Assembly: GCA_030522415.1 (NCBI GenBank)
Contig: CM060127.1
Span: 11,448,707 to 11,512,706 of the forward strand
From: Channallabes apus
Lineage: Eukaryota; Chordata; Actinopteri; Siluriformes; Clariidae
Reading direction: 5' to 3'
DNA: 64,000 nt
The position numbers and the translations under genes were made by a program. The notes beneath the pieces are model-generated. The model made no database searches, was not told where the DNA came from, and worked only from the letters and a program-made list of their open reading frames with translations. Shown one piece after another: positions 1 to 8,669 of this stretch (position 1 is the first letter of the stretch; each line of letters starts with the position of its first letter).

Positions 1-129
1 CCCTCACACCCAAGCCACCTTCTTTTTGAACTTTTGCCATCGGGTCGACGCTACAGAGCACCGAACATCAGGACAGTCAGGCATAAGAACAGTTTTTTCC
101 CCCAGGCAATCTACCTCCTTAACAGATAA
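1..129 (+). pseudogene. C-terminal end of a LINE reverse-transcriptase ORF (fragment)
   Basis: Frame 1 is open from the window edge to TAA at 127-129 and encodes the last 42 residues of a LINE ORF2, including the RRYRAPNIRT and KNSFFPQAIYLLN signatures typical of the C-termini of fish Rex1/L2-like LINEs. The rest lies outside the window. It is on the opposite strand to the next LINE. Family assignment rests on recognition of the C-terminus and 3' tail. Confidence 0.7.
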
Positions 130-431
130 ACATCATTCAAACGGTCAATAAATATATGTGCAATATTGTGTACAACACCACTGTGCAATATACTGTATAA
201 TACCACAGACTTCAGATATTGATGTAACTTATTTAAAAGTATCTCACATCGTACTCCATTTGGTGTCAACCATTTAAAAAAAAATTCTTTTTTTTTTTTT
301 TTTTTTGCGTCATGCTGTTTTTGTCTTGTCATTTGTATTTTTTGTTCTGGAAGCTCCGTCACTAAAACAAATTCCTTGTACGTGCAAGCGTACTTGGCAA
401 TAAAACTCTTTCTGATTCTGATTCTGATTCT
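130..431 (+). repeat. 3' UTR and tail of the plus-strand LINE
   Basis: The sequence after the stop codon has a T-rich tract at about 289-306, then a conserved 3' end around 360-410 (AATTCCTTGTACGTGCAAG, TTGGCAATAAA), and finishes in GATTCT tandem repeats at about 411-430. Short 3' tandem repeats are the usual end of this kind of fish LINE. Confidence 0.75.
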
Positions 432-464
432 TTGCTGTGCACGAGTCGCATCTGTGGACAAAGA

Positions 465-3400
465 GTTCAAGATTCAAGATTCAAGATTCAAAGAACTTTA
501 TTAATCCCAAAGGGAAATTGCTTATGCTCGGTTACAGGTGCTCACAGTTGTTAACTAAGGAAGGTAAAAAAAAAAAAAAAAAAAAAAAAAAAGGGTAAGT
601 ATTAGTGTCCTGTTGTATACCAGTCAGTGAAAAAATCCACATACATGTGTGTATGAGTTACAGAGAAGAATTGTAAAGTTTTATGGCCGTTGGGAGAAAG
701 GATCTCCTGTGACGCTCAGTGGAACACTTGATAGTAATCAGTCTCTGGCTGAAACTGCTCCTCTGTTCAGCCAAAACACTGTATAGCGGGTGAGAAGGAT
801 TGTTCACAATGGATTGTACTTTGGACAGAATCCTCCTCTTTGCTACTACATCCACCGAGTCAAGCTCCATGCCTAGCACAGATCCGGCCTTTTTAATTGA
901 CTTGTCCAGTTTGTTCTTATCAGACACCTTAATGTTACCACCCCAACAGACCACAGCGTAAAAAATGACACTCGCCACAACGGTCTCATAGAACATCTGT
1001 AGAATGGTATTACAGACGTTAAAAGACCTGAGCCTTCGAAGAAAGTACAATCGACTCTGACCTTTCTTGTAGAGTGCCGTTGTGTTGAGTGACCAGTCAA
1101 GTTTGTTGTCCAGATAAACTCCCAGATATTTGTAATCGGAGACAATGTCCACTATCTCCCCCTTGACAGATATAGGAGTCACAGGGGACTTGCTTCTCCT
1201 AAAGTCTACCACCATCTCCTTTGTTTTCCTGATGTTGAGTTGTAGGTGATTACGCTCACACCAGGAAACGAAGTCATCCACAACAGACTGGTACTCCGAG
1301 GTGTCACCCTCCTCTATACACCCAACAACCACAGAGTCGTCAGAGAACTTCTGCAGGTGGCATGACTCTGAGTTATATCTAAAGTCGGATGTATAGAGGG
1401 TGAAAAGAAACGGAGACAGTACCGTCCCCTGGGGAGCTCCAGTGCTGCAGATCAAAGTCTCTGACACACAGTTCTTTAGTCGGACATACTGGGGGCGACA
1501 GGTCAGGTAGTCCATGATCCAGGAAACCAAGCGGGTGTCAATGTTTATGTTCCTTAATTTCTCCCCCAGTACTGCTGGTTGGATGGTGTTGAAGGCACTG
1601 GAGAAGTCAAAGAACATCATCCTTACGGAGGTCCTAGGCTTGTCAAGGTGAGAGTAGGTGCGATGTAGCAGGTGTATTATGGCGTCATCAACACCCATGA
1701 ACGGCTGATAGGCAAACTGAAGAGGGTCCAGAGAGGACTTCACCAGGGGACGAAGTGTATCCAGGATCAGTCTCTCAAACACCTTCATAATATGCGATGT
1801 TAAAGCAACCGGCCTGTAGTCGTTCTGGGCACAGGGACGTGGTGTTTTGGGTACCGGCACAATGCATGATGTTTTCCACAGTGCAGGGACTTTCTGAAGA
1901 GACAGACTCAGGCTAAAGAGGTACTGGAGGACACCACATAGTTGGGGAGCACAGGATTTCAGGACTCTCGGATTGATCTTATCCGGACCTACAGCTTTTG
2001 TAGGGCTGATCTTACTCAGGCCATGTTTAACCTGATCCACTGAGATGTTGATTGCTGGGAGTGCAGGAGTAGTGACAGTGACTGTTCTCTGTGTAGGGGA
2101 GGACATAGGAGCAGGAATGTGTGGATTTGGGTTGAAGTCGGGGGGAGTGTGAGACATAGGGACATCAAATCTATTGAAGAAAGTGTTGAGGTCATTTGCA
2201 CGTTCCCTATTCCCCTCAATAGCCTGGCCGCTTGTCTTATAGCCAGTGATACTCCTCATGCCCCTCCACACCTCTCTCGTGTTGTTTTGCTTCAGCCTTT
2301 GTTCTAGTTTTCTCCTGTATGCCTCTTTCCCCTCCTTGATTTTCCCGGTTAGCATTTTTTGAGCCTTCTTCACTGCTTCCTTATCACCAGACCTAAAGGC
2401 ACTTTTTTTTTCATTTAAACACGCTTTAATGTCTTTGGTGACCCAGGGTTTGTTGTTGGGGAAACAGCGAATATCTCTCATCGGTACACAGGTGTCAACA
2501 CAGAAGTTAATGTACTCCGTGATGCAGTCCGTCATTCCATCAATGTCCTCTCCATATGATGCACTGAGAACCTCCCAGTCTGTAGCCTCGAAACAATCCT
2601 GTAACGTAGCAGTGGCACCTTCTGACCATCTTCTTACACTCCTCACATTAGCAGGCTGTCTCTGAACTAGTGGTTTGTATGTGGGCATGAGGTGGACTAG
2701 GTTGTGATCCGACCTCCCCAGGGGGGGAAGTGCTGCAGCACTGTAAGCACCTTTGACATTAGCATACAGCAGGTCTAGTGTCTTCTCCCCCCTAGTGTGA
2801 CAATCCACGTACTGGGTGAAAGTGGGAATAGTCTTGTTCAGTGATGTGTGATTGAAATCACCGGAGATCAGGAGAAAGGCATCAGGGTGTCGAGTCTGGA
2901 GTTTGGCAGTTACAGAGTGAATGACGTCACACGCGGCAGTGGCATTCGCGGATGGAGGAATGTACACAGCAGTTATTATCACATGTGAGAATTCTCTTGG
3001 TAAATAATATGGACGAAGTCCGACAGCCAACAGTTCAATATCTGGACTACAAACGCGCTCCTTAACAGTCACATGACCGGGGTTACACCACATGTTGTTG
3101 ATGTAAACAGCCAGCCCCCCTCCTTTCCTCTTACCGCTCTCTCTCCTCGTCCTGTCGCTCCGTATCGCGCTGAAGCCGTCCAGTGTAATATTAGAGTCTG
3201 GCACATCACTATGTAACCAAGTCTCAGTAAAACACATCAGACTGCACTCGCGGAAGATGTTTTCAGTCTTTAACAAAGCTGTCAACTCGTCCATCTTATT
3301 GTCCAGAGATCTCACGTTGCCCATGATAAGAGACGGGACATACGGCTTGTACTTTCTCATCTTTTCCTTATGCGCCGCGCGTTTCTCTTCCTCTTTGGCT

Positions 3401-3775
3401 CCTTTGCGCCGCTTCCTCCCACCTCTGCATCCCCTTATCGTCCTCCTCCGTATCTCATCCGGAATGTTTAAAGTCCTATACAGAGTCGGATCTCTGATGC
3501 CGGCCGGCTTCAGTGCGATCAGCTGTTCCCTGTTGTAAACAAAGGAGCCGCCTCCTTGCTGTTGCGCGCTGATCACCCGGAGCGCCGAAAGTGTAATTAA
3601 AATTGCGTAACTGAGAACAAGAACACTTTCAAAACGCATGGTTTGAAAGGGCGACCTTACTTGTTAAATACAGAATAAAGTTATAAATAAATAAGAGAAG
3701 GAAAGTATAATAAAAAGTAAAAAACACACGAGAATTCCGAGAGCAACTGCACCAAGCTGCTGCACGCTCGCGCAT
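465..3775 (-). mobile_element. Full-length Rex1/L2-like non-LTR retrotransposon
   Basis: A minus-strand LINE. Its 3' tail is TTCAAGA-type tandem repeats at 465-490 next to the conserved TTTATTAATCCCAAAGGGAA block, with an A-run at 567-592. One long ORF fills 658-3639 and a short 5' leader runs to about 3775. The leader abuts Gypsy integrase sequence, so the LINE sits inside the older Gypsy element. The 5' edge is approximate. I saw no clear target-site duplication. Confidence 0.8.
658..3639 (-). CDS. LINE ORF: AP-type endonuclease plus reverse transcriptase, 993 aa, open
   Basis: The protein nicks target DNA and reverse-transcribes LINE RNA at the nick. An N-terminal hydrophobic stretch (residues about 5-25) and a basic segment (about 65-95) precede an endonuclease/exonuclease/phosphatase domain at about 105-320 with the motifs NVRSL, TETWL, GDFNH and SDHN. 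The reverse transcriptase occupies about 560-830: DYRPVALTS, FFDFSSAFNTI, GAPQGTVLSPFLF and the catalytic FSDD box (a variant of YADD). The C-terminus RSFLPTAIKLYN is typical of the clade. The ORF has no internal stop or frameshift, unlike the L2 copy at 12.8 kb, so this copy is young or was recently active. The start at 3639 is the first Met of the open frame; translation could begin further in. The signal-peptide-like N-terminus is unusual for a nuclear or cytoplasmic enzyme. Confidence 0.88.
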   Translation of the reverse strand: MRFESVLVLSYAILITLSALRVISAQQQGGGSFVYNREQLIALKPAGIRDPTLYRTLNIPDEIRRRTIRGCRGGRKRRKGAKEEEKRAAHKEKMRKYKPYVPSLIMGNVRSLDNKMDELTALLKTENIFRECSLMCFTETWLHSDVPDSNITLDGFSAIRSDRTRRESGKRKGGGLAVYINNMWCNPGHVTVKERVCSPDIELLAVGLRPYYLPREFSHVIITAVYIPPSANATAACDVIHSVTAKLQTRHPDAFLLISGDFNHTSLNKTIPTFTQYVDCHTRGEKTLDLLYANVKGAYSAAALPPLGRSDHNLVHLMPTYKPLVQRQPANVRSVRRWSEGATATLQDCFEATDWEVLSASYGEDIDGMTDCITEYINFCVDTCVPMRDIRCFPNNKPWVTKDIKACLNEKKSAFRSGDKEAVKKAQKMLTGKIKEGKEAYRRKLEQRLKQNNTREVWRGMRSITGYKTSGQAIEGNRERANDLNTFFNRFDVPMSHTPPDFNPNPHIPAPMSSPTQRTVTVTTPALPAINISVDQVKHGLSKISPTKAVGPDKINPRVLKSCAPQLCGVLQYLFSLSLSLQKVPALWKTSCIVPVPKTPRPCAQNDYRPVALTSHIMKVFERLILDTLRPLVKSSLDPLQFAYQPFMGVDDAIIHLLHRTYSHLDKPRTSVRMMFFDFSSAFNTIQPAVLGEKLRNINIDTRLVSWIMDYLTCRPQYVRLKNCVSETLICSTGAPQGTVLSPFLFTLYTSDFRYNSESCHLQKFSDDSVVVGCIEEGDTSEYQSVVDDFVSWCERNHLQLNIRKTKEMVVDFRRSKSPVTPISVKGEIVDIVSDYKYLGVYLDNKLDWSLNTTALYKKGQSRLYFLRRLRSFNVCNTILQMFYETVVASVIFYAVVCWGGNIKVSDKNKLDKSIKKAGSVLGMELDSVDVVAKRRILSKVQSIVNNPSHPLYSVLAEQRSSFSQRLITIKCSTERHRRSFLPTAIKLYNSSL

Positions 3776-4141
3776 GCGCAGATCAGTATGACAACCTGGC
3801 CAGTAGAAACGGGCGCGCAATTGCCGCAAAGTTTTTGTCACACCGAAGTGTCCCGAACCCGTATGCCCGTGAACCAACCCCAACACGCACGCCAAAGTCC
3901 TGGGTACCAGAAGCTGAAAACACTCGCCAGTGCCGCACGGCCGCTCCCAGCGGCGGTAGAGTAAACCTTCCCGCAACGCTAGGCGGGTAAACTGCGAGTG
4001 GAGAGCCTTTGCCTCTAGCCCCAGATGAGCGATCGCGGTATAATCCGGTCTCAGGCCCGCTTTAACCCAACCCAGTACTTGCTGCAGAACCGGATGACCC
4101 TCCTGCTCGGCTGCGAGCTGATCATTGTCCAGCTGTGGCAC
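3776..4141 (-). pseudogene. Gypsy integrase N-terminal zinc-binding region, truncated
   Basis: The frame reads LVHGHTGSGHFGVTKTL followed by ARFYWPGCHTDLR, which matches the H2C2 zinc-binding domain at the start of Gypsy integrases (GHxGxxKTL, FxWPG). Sequence after HTDLR loses the family pattern at about 3776, where the inverted LINE leader begins. The catalytic DDE core is absent. Confidence 0.75.
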
Positions 4142-4166
4142 AGGTGAGATGACGGTGGGAGGTGCC

Positions 4167-4544
4167 CTAGACGAGGCAGTGACTGAACGGTCGGCTGATC
4201 ATCCCCGGGGGTTCCGGAGGATTGAACGGGAGGGATGTTGCTAACAGCTCGCGCCGCGTGACGCAATAATTCCGCTCGGGTCCAGACAACGCTCGGCTGA
4301 AATACGCGACAACCCGCTCTTGGCCACCGGAAACCTGAGACAGTACAGCCCCCAGCCCTACATCGCTCGCGTCTGTGTCAAGGATGAACGCGCGCGCTGC
4401 ACCCGGATAGCCGAGGACGGGACACGTGACCAAAGCTTCGCGCAACCGAGCGAACGCGCGCGCATGTACAACCTCCCAGCGGAATGGCTGGTTCTTTTTA
4501 GTCAACCCATGCAACGGACTTGCGACGGTGGCGAAGTCTTTCAC
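4167..4544 (-). pseudogene. Gypsy RNase H domain fragment
   Basis: The frame contains PLHGLTKKNQPFRW, then FILDTDASDVGLGAVLSQ and VVAYFSRALSGPERNY, the standard Ty3/Gypsy RNase H signature (DASxxGxGAVL, ASRxLxxxExNY). The frame shifts near 4240, after RRELLA, and runs into unrelated residues. It follows the RT directly on the same strand but in a separate reading frame, so the pol polyprotein is broken here. Confidence 0.8.
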
Positions 4545-4565
4545 AAACCGGCGGTAGTACGAGGC

Positions 4566-5090
4566 TTACCCGAGGAAAGTGCGCAGCTGCGACACATTTA
4601 CCGGTTCTGGCCAATTCTGTACTGCAGCGATTTTGTTTGGGTTGGTAGCAATCCCGTTCGCACTAATTATGTGGCCCAGAAACGCGGTCTCTCGACGCAA
4701 CAGCTGGCACTTCCTAGGATTGAGCCGCAAGTTCGCCCGTCGGATAGCCAAAAATACCACCCGGAGATTAGCTAGCGCGACCTCAAACTCCTTGCCGTGC
4801 ACCAGCAAATCATCCAGATAGACGACGCAACGGTTACGAGGAATATCCGCCAACACTTTCTCCATCAACCGTTCAAACGTCGCCGGGGCGTTGCATAGGC
4901 CGAAAGGCATACGCCGGAATTGCCACAGCCCGTGCCCGATCGAAAACGCGGTTTTAGGGCGGTCTTCCGGAGCGAGCTCTACTTGCCAATACCCGCTACG
5001 CAGATCTAACGAGCTAAACCAAGCCGAGCCTGCGACATGTTCCAGCGCATCATCTATCCGTGGCCACGGGTATGAGTCTTTCCGCGTCAC
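4566..5090 (-). pseudogene. Gypsy reverse transcriptase domain fragment
   Basis: Core Ty3/Gypsy RT: DSYPWPRIDDAL, FSSLDLRSGYWQ, KTAFSIGHGLWQFRRMPFGL, the catalytic box VVYLDDLLV, then FLGHIISANGI and LRTFLG. The usual N-terminal portion (IRPSxSPWAS and the like) is missing, because the frame breaks just upstream at about 5100 where protease sequence follows directly. This suggests a deletion between protease and RT. Confidence 0.85.
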
Positions 5091-5149
5091 CGCATTTAAC
5101 CGCCGGTAATCGACACAAAACCGCCAAGAAAAAAGTCAGCAAAAAGTCA

Positions 5150-5343
5150 TGAACATAGCTGTGCTCACCTATGTTGATTCGCACTGATCGATGAGCCCGT
5201 ATCTTCAACCGGCTCCCAGACACGGTGCGGATGCTAAAAGCCGGCTTGGGCACTAGTGAAACAGTGGAGCCGGTGTCCACAAGCGCCCGCAGCGGGATGC
5301 CGTCCAGCACACAATCCATGTAAATCCCAGCGCGTTGTCCCAC
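5150..5343 (-). pseudogene. Gypsy aspartic protease fragment
   Basis: The frame has the retropepsin active-site motif ALVDTGSTVSLV preceded by a short hydrophobic strand (YMDCVLDGIPL), as in Ty3/Gypsy proteases. The second half of the protease and the linker to RT are missing or scrambled. Upstream on the same strand lies gag. Confidence 0.75.
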
Positions 5344-5431
5344 ACGTCCCGAACGGAAGTCGACGCCGCCAGTTGGGGAAACAGAAACGGCCGTGGGAGG
5401 TGGCTTCCCCTCGCTGCCTCCCCGACCTAGT

Positions 5432-6080
5432 TTAACGGCTGCTGGGGTACGTTGTCATCGCGTCGCGGGGCGTTAGAGCCATAGTTCTGCGGTCCCGGGC
5501 CTCGGCGTCGTCGCAGAAGTTCGGCGTCTTGCTCGTAGCCTCCCCGGCCAGGTTCGCCTCCTGAGCGCCCCCAAGCGGCGGGAGGTAGCTCGGCTCTTTC
5601 GCTGCCATGATGGGTTCAGCGCGCTCGGCCTCACGCAGTGCCTCGGCCAGAGAACCGGGTGCCGCCAACCTGACGTGTTCACGGAGCCAGAGCGGTCGGA
5701 GCCCCCGGAGGAATGCACGACGAGCTAGCTCTTCCTGCTGATCGTGCTCGAATTCAGGGTAGCCCCGCCCTCTAGCTCGGGCAGGTAGAGCCCGAGCTCT
5801 ACCTGCGCAAAAAATGCGTAGGGTTCGACGGCGCCGTTATAGAAAGGAAGGCACAGCTGTAAGTCACTTTGCCGGTTAACGGCACACGGGGCTTGGTCTG
5901 TGGGAAGCTCCGCCCCGAGATCCAGTGCCGGGACTCTCATCTCGCCGCTCTGCTTTCGCCATGCCGCCTTTTTTGTGCTGGCACCGTCCGGAAGGTGCTT
6001 CCTCTGCAGGAGTTCTGCTGCCACTCAGCAGCCCTCTTTGATCTTCTTCAGATCCCCCACCGTTCGCTCCAACTCAGAGA
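5432..6080 (-). pseudogene. Gypsy gag remnant
   Basis: Several short frames on the minus strand together resemble the gag of the element at 26.1-26.8 kb: a start region with ELERTVGDLKK, then MRVPALDLGAE, then a capsid segment with EPYAFFAQVELGL, and finally SLAEALREAERAEPIMAA. The pieces lie in different frames and the middle of the capsid seen in the 26-kb copy is missing, so this gag is broken by frameshifts and an internal deletion. Confidence 0.65.
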
Positions 6081-6086
6081 TCTCCA

Positions 6087-6104
6087 TCCCACTTCTGACA
6101 CCAA
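6087..6104 (-). other. Primer binding site (tRNA-Leu type) of the Gypsy element
   Basis: Immediately inside the 5' LTR the minus strand reads TTGGTGTCAGAAGTGGGA. From TGG onward this is complementary to the 3' end of vertebrate tRNA-Leu(CAA), which ends ...CCCACTTCTGACA plus CCA. The same 18 bases adjoin the LTR at 26815. Confidence 0.75.
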
Positions 6105-6344
6105 TGTAGCGTTTTTCAATGCTATCAGGGATCTTGGAGGACGAGTGAGCTTGGTGGCTACCCAATGTAATGACTGGGAGTAATTTATTATTCTCAGCAC
6201 AACACACATACACACAGGTAAGCACACATACCACATGCTTAAACATGGCCGAAGCCGCTAACCTAAAACCAATATCCCACCCATGGTGAACATAAACATA
6301 ACGCTGGCCCAAAGCCGGCGGTCGCCAGCCCCGCCCACGCCACA
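6105..6344 (-). repeat. 5' LTR of the truncated Gypsy element (about 240 bp)
   Basis: Bounded by TG...CA on the minus strand: it begins TGTGGCGTGGGCGGGG and ends ...CGCTACA. It is homologous to the LTR pair at 25170-25411 and 26815-27056, with a different central sequence and point changes. Confidence 0.8.
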
Positions 6345-6351
6345 ATATATA

Positions 6352-7400
6352 TGTGTGTGTGTGTGTGTGTGCAGGGCCTTGCAGAGACGTTTAAAGGGGC
6401 TGGTGCTCAAAGTTAAAAAAGATAGAACATGCTGAATAACAACAATTCACATTCATAACGAATATGGAATTGCATCATACTGTATGACTGTCATCAGGTC
6501 GGGACAATGCAAAGCAAATGTAGCCTATGTTTTACCTGATGGCGTACAATGTTGCTGTTGATTATTATATTATTAGTAATCATTTTTAAGAATCTATACA
6601 CATAAAACACACAAACATGCATATGCAGTGCTTATTAAATGTTTAAACTGTAGAGATACAATAATTTTACTGCTGGAAAATCAGCATTTTATCTAATTTG
6701 AAATATAAACCTAATATTATCTGTTACTTAATATATTTTCTTTAAAAACAGTGTTTTTTTATATCATAAATATAATAATCCATAATTATTTGGATATCCA
6801 TATTAGATGGCTTTTAGTGAAATAAAACTGTAACTTACATTAAAACTAAACATGGTCCCTAAAACGGAGATCTGGACACAGAGCTACAGACCCCCCTGTA
6901 ACCCCTTACCCAGTTAGCTAGCAGTTAATGACCACCACTACTACAGTTCATAAAAGGACAGGTAATGTTTGTCACGCTGTTGCACAAACAGCACGCTCAT
7001 TTATTTCAATTCATTTGTTGTTATAGACTATAGTGTGCGCTGTACACCCTATTTACTGTTTTGCTACAGTCTGCACCTTCCAGTTAATTTGCCTGCTTCT
7101 CCTCCAGCTCCGCACCACCCAGCCTGAAGAAAATGCGCGTGCACTTTGCGTGCTCGTACCCGGCTCGTAACGAGCGCGCTCTGCCCTCAAGGGCGAGCAT
7201 TGGTTAATGGCAGTCATGTGACTGATGCAAGCCCGATCCTTTTATTTAGCAAAATTGAGATTAATAGTTACATTTTATTGTTGAGGGGCAAAGACAGGGA
7301 TCCATACGCACATACACAGAAAAAAGGGCACTTGAGGCATCATGGAGGAAAGGGGCGGGTGCTCAAGCACCTGCCGCCCATCCCCCTCTGCACGTGCCTA
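6352..7400. mobile_element. Probable hAT-like element debris
   Basis: A (TG)n run at 6352-6371 is followed by CAGGGCCTTGCAGAGACG, a hAT-like terminus. The opposite end at about 7345-7400 contains an inverted, partly matching terminus (GGGTGCTCAAGCACC, CTCTGCACGTGCC), also in a (TG)n context. The AT-rich interior has no coding sequence I can recognise. Target duplications are masked by the microsatellite, so the superfamily is uncertain. Confidence 0.45.
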
Positions 7401-7618
7401 TATATGTGTGTGTGTGTGTGTCTTTACAGTATATACAACGTGAAAGCGCGCTCAGTTACAGCTCAGTCCCTCTTCTCACGTTTGATAGGTGAGAAGTTAT
7501 CAAACCGGTTTCGGATGGGGGAATTGGCCCAATTGAGGATTTTAAAAATATTTAACAAGACCGAGACGTCTCTGCCTAAAATGTATTTCTCCAGCAAAAC
7601 ATAGAATAAATAGAAATA

Positions 7619-7937
7619 AAATTCATTCATCTTCTATGCCGCTTTATCCTATGATGAGGGTCGCGGGGGGCCTGGAGCCTATCCCAGGAGACTTCGGGCA
7701 CGAGGCAGGGTACACCCTGGACAGGGTGCCAATCCATCGCAGGGCACACACACACACACACTCACCCATTCACACACTACGGGCAATTTGGGAACGCCAA
7801 TTAGCCTAACCTGCATGTCTTTGGACTGTGGGAGGAAACCGGAGTACCCGGAGGAAACCCACCAAGCACGGGGAGAACATGCAAACTCCATGCACACAGA
7901 GACGGGAATCGAGCCTGGCCGGGAATCGAACCCAGAC
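7619..7937 (+). repeat. Dispersed fish repeat, ATTCATTCAT-tailed type
   Basis: Begins with ATTCATTCATCTTCTATGCC, contains the conserved blocks TACACCCTGGACAGGGTGCC, CATCGCAGGGCACAC, CATGTCTTTGGACTGTGGG and AACATGCAAACTCC, and ends in a tRNA-like GGGAATCGAACCC. This is an abundant interspersed repeat of teleosts. Other copies here are at 31196-31515 (plus), 42320-42640 (minus) and short pieces at 25062-25112 and 46450-46490. I am sure of the family, not of its class. Confidence 0.7.
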
Positions 7938-8114
7938 TAGAAATAAAATGTTTAATATTAATAATATTGATCTTAGTTGGATGGTCTAATTCTCCAAACC
8001 GTTTAAGATAGACTTAACACACTATAACTAGAATATTTACAAAACTGAGAAGTTGTCTTATGAATAATAAAAAACAACAACTCATAACTCAAAAAGATCA
8101 TATGTTTTTATATA

Positions 8115-8142
8115 TTTTTTAGATCATAAATAGACATGAATT

Positions 8143-8202
<60 letters not shown>

Positions 8203-8227
8203 ATTCATGTCTATTTATGATCTAAAA

Positions 8228-8229
<2 letters not shown>
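8115..8229. repeat. Perfect 31-bp inverted repeat flanking (TA)n
   Basis: The left arm 8115-8145 and right arm 8199-8229 are exact reverse complements, separated only by (AT)n. This is the structure expected of a small palindromic MITE, or of hairpin-driven repair. A parallel case is at 36165-36323. Confidence 0.8.
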
Positions 8230-8309
<80 letters not shown>

Positions 8310-8310
<1 letters not shown>

Positions 8311-8389
8311 TGGACACAAACAGCAAAAAACATGATGAAAAGCAATAAAGTGCTTAGGGCTTTTCATGTTTTTTGCTGTTTGTGTCCAG
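8310..8389. repeat. Hairpin-forming inverted repeat
   Basis: Arms 8310-8334 and 8364-8389 read CTGGACACAAACAGC and its complement, each continuing for about 25 bp; the loop is under 30 bases and pairs further. It lies between (TA)n tracts at 8246-8304 and 8463-8508. Confidence 0.75.
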
Positions 8390-8458
8390 CATTGAATAAT
8401 TATTTCATCCATTATTTGACCACGGCTGGGAATAAGAGCTGGAATGTGATTGTGATTG

Positions 8459-8462
<4 letters not shown>

Positions 8463-8544
<82 letters not shown>

Positions 8545-8555
8545 GAGAGAGAGTG
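8463..8555. repeat. (TA)n followed by (GA)n microsatellite
   Basis: Alternating TA to about 8508, then GAGAGA with occasional AAAG or GTGA interruptions to about 8555. The peptide frames across it are pure dipeptide repeats and not genes. Confidence 0.9.
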
Positions 8556-8669
8556 AGAGAGAGAGGTGTTTTGCGGGCAAAAAACATTTTAGGCAGAGAC
8601 GTCTACTCGGCCTTGTTAATTGTTTTTAAAAACCCCAATTCTACGAATTCCCCCATCAGCGAAATCATG

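Larger units (their letters stand above)
3776..6344 (-). mobile_element. Truncated Ty3/Gypsy LTR retrotransposon
   Basis: Read on the minus strand the order is 5' LTR (6105-6344), primer binding site, gag (about 6020-5430), protease (about 5340-5150), reverse transcriptase (5090-4566), RNase H (4544-4250) and the integrase zinc-binding region (about 4140-3776), where the LINE insertion ends it. No 3' LTR is present. The reading frames are broken between and within domains, so the element is dead. A related but internally deleted element with both LTRs is at 25170-27056. Confidence 0.85.

Noticed and set aside
111..470. 119-codon minus-strand ORF
   Set aside because: It runs antisense through a LINE 3' UTR and its GATTCT tail repeats; no domain.
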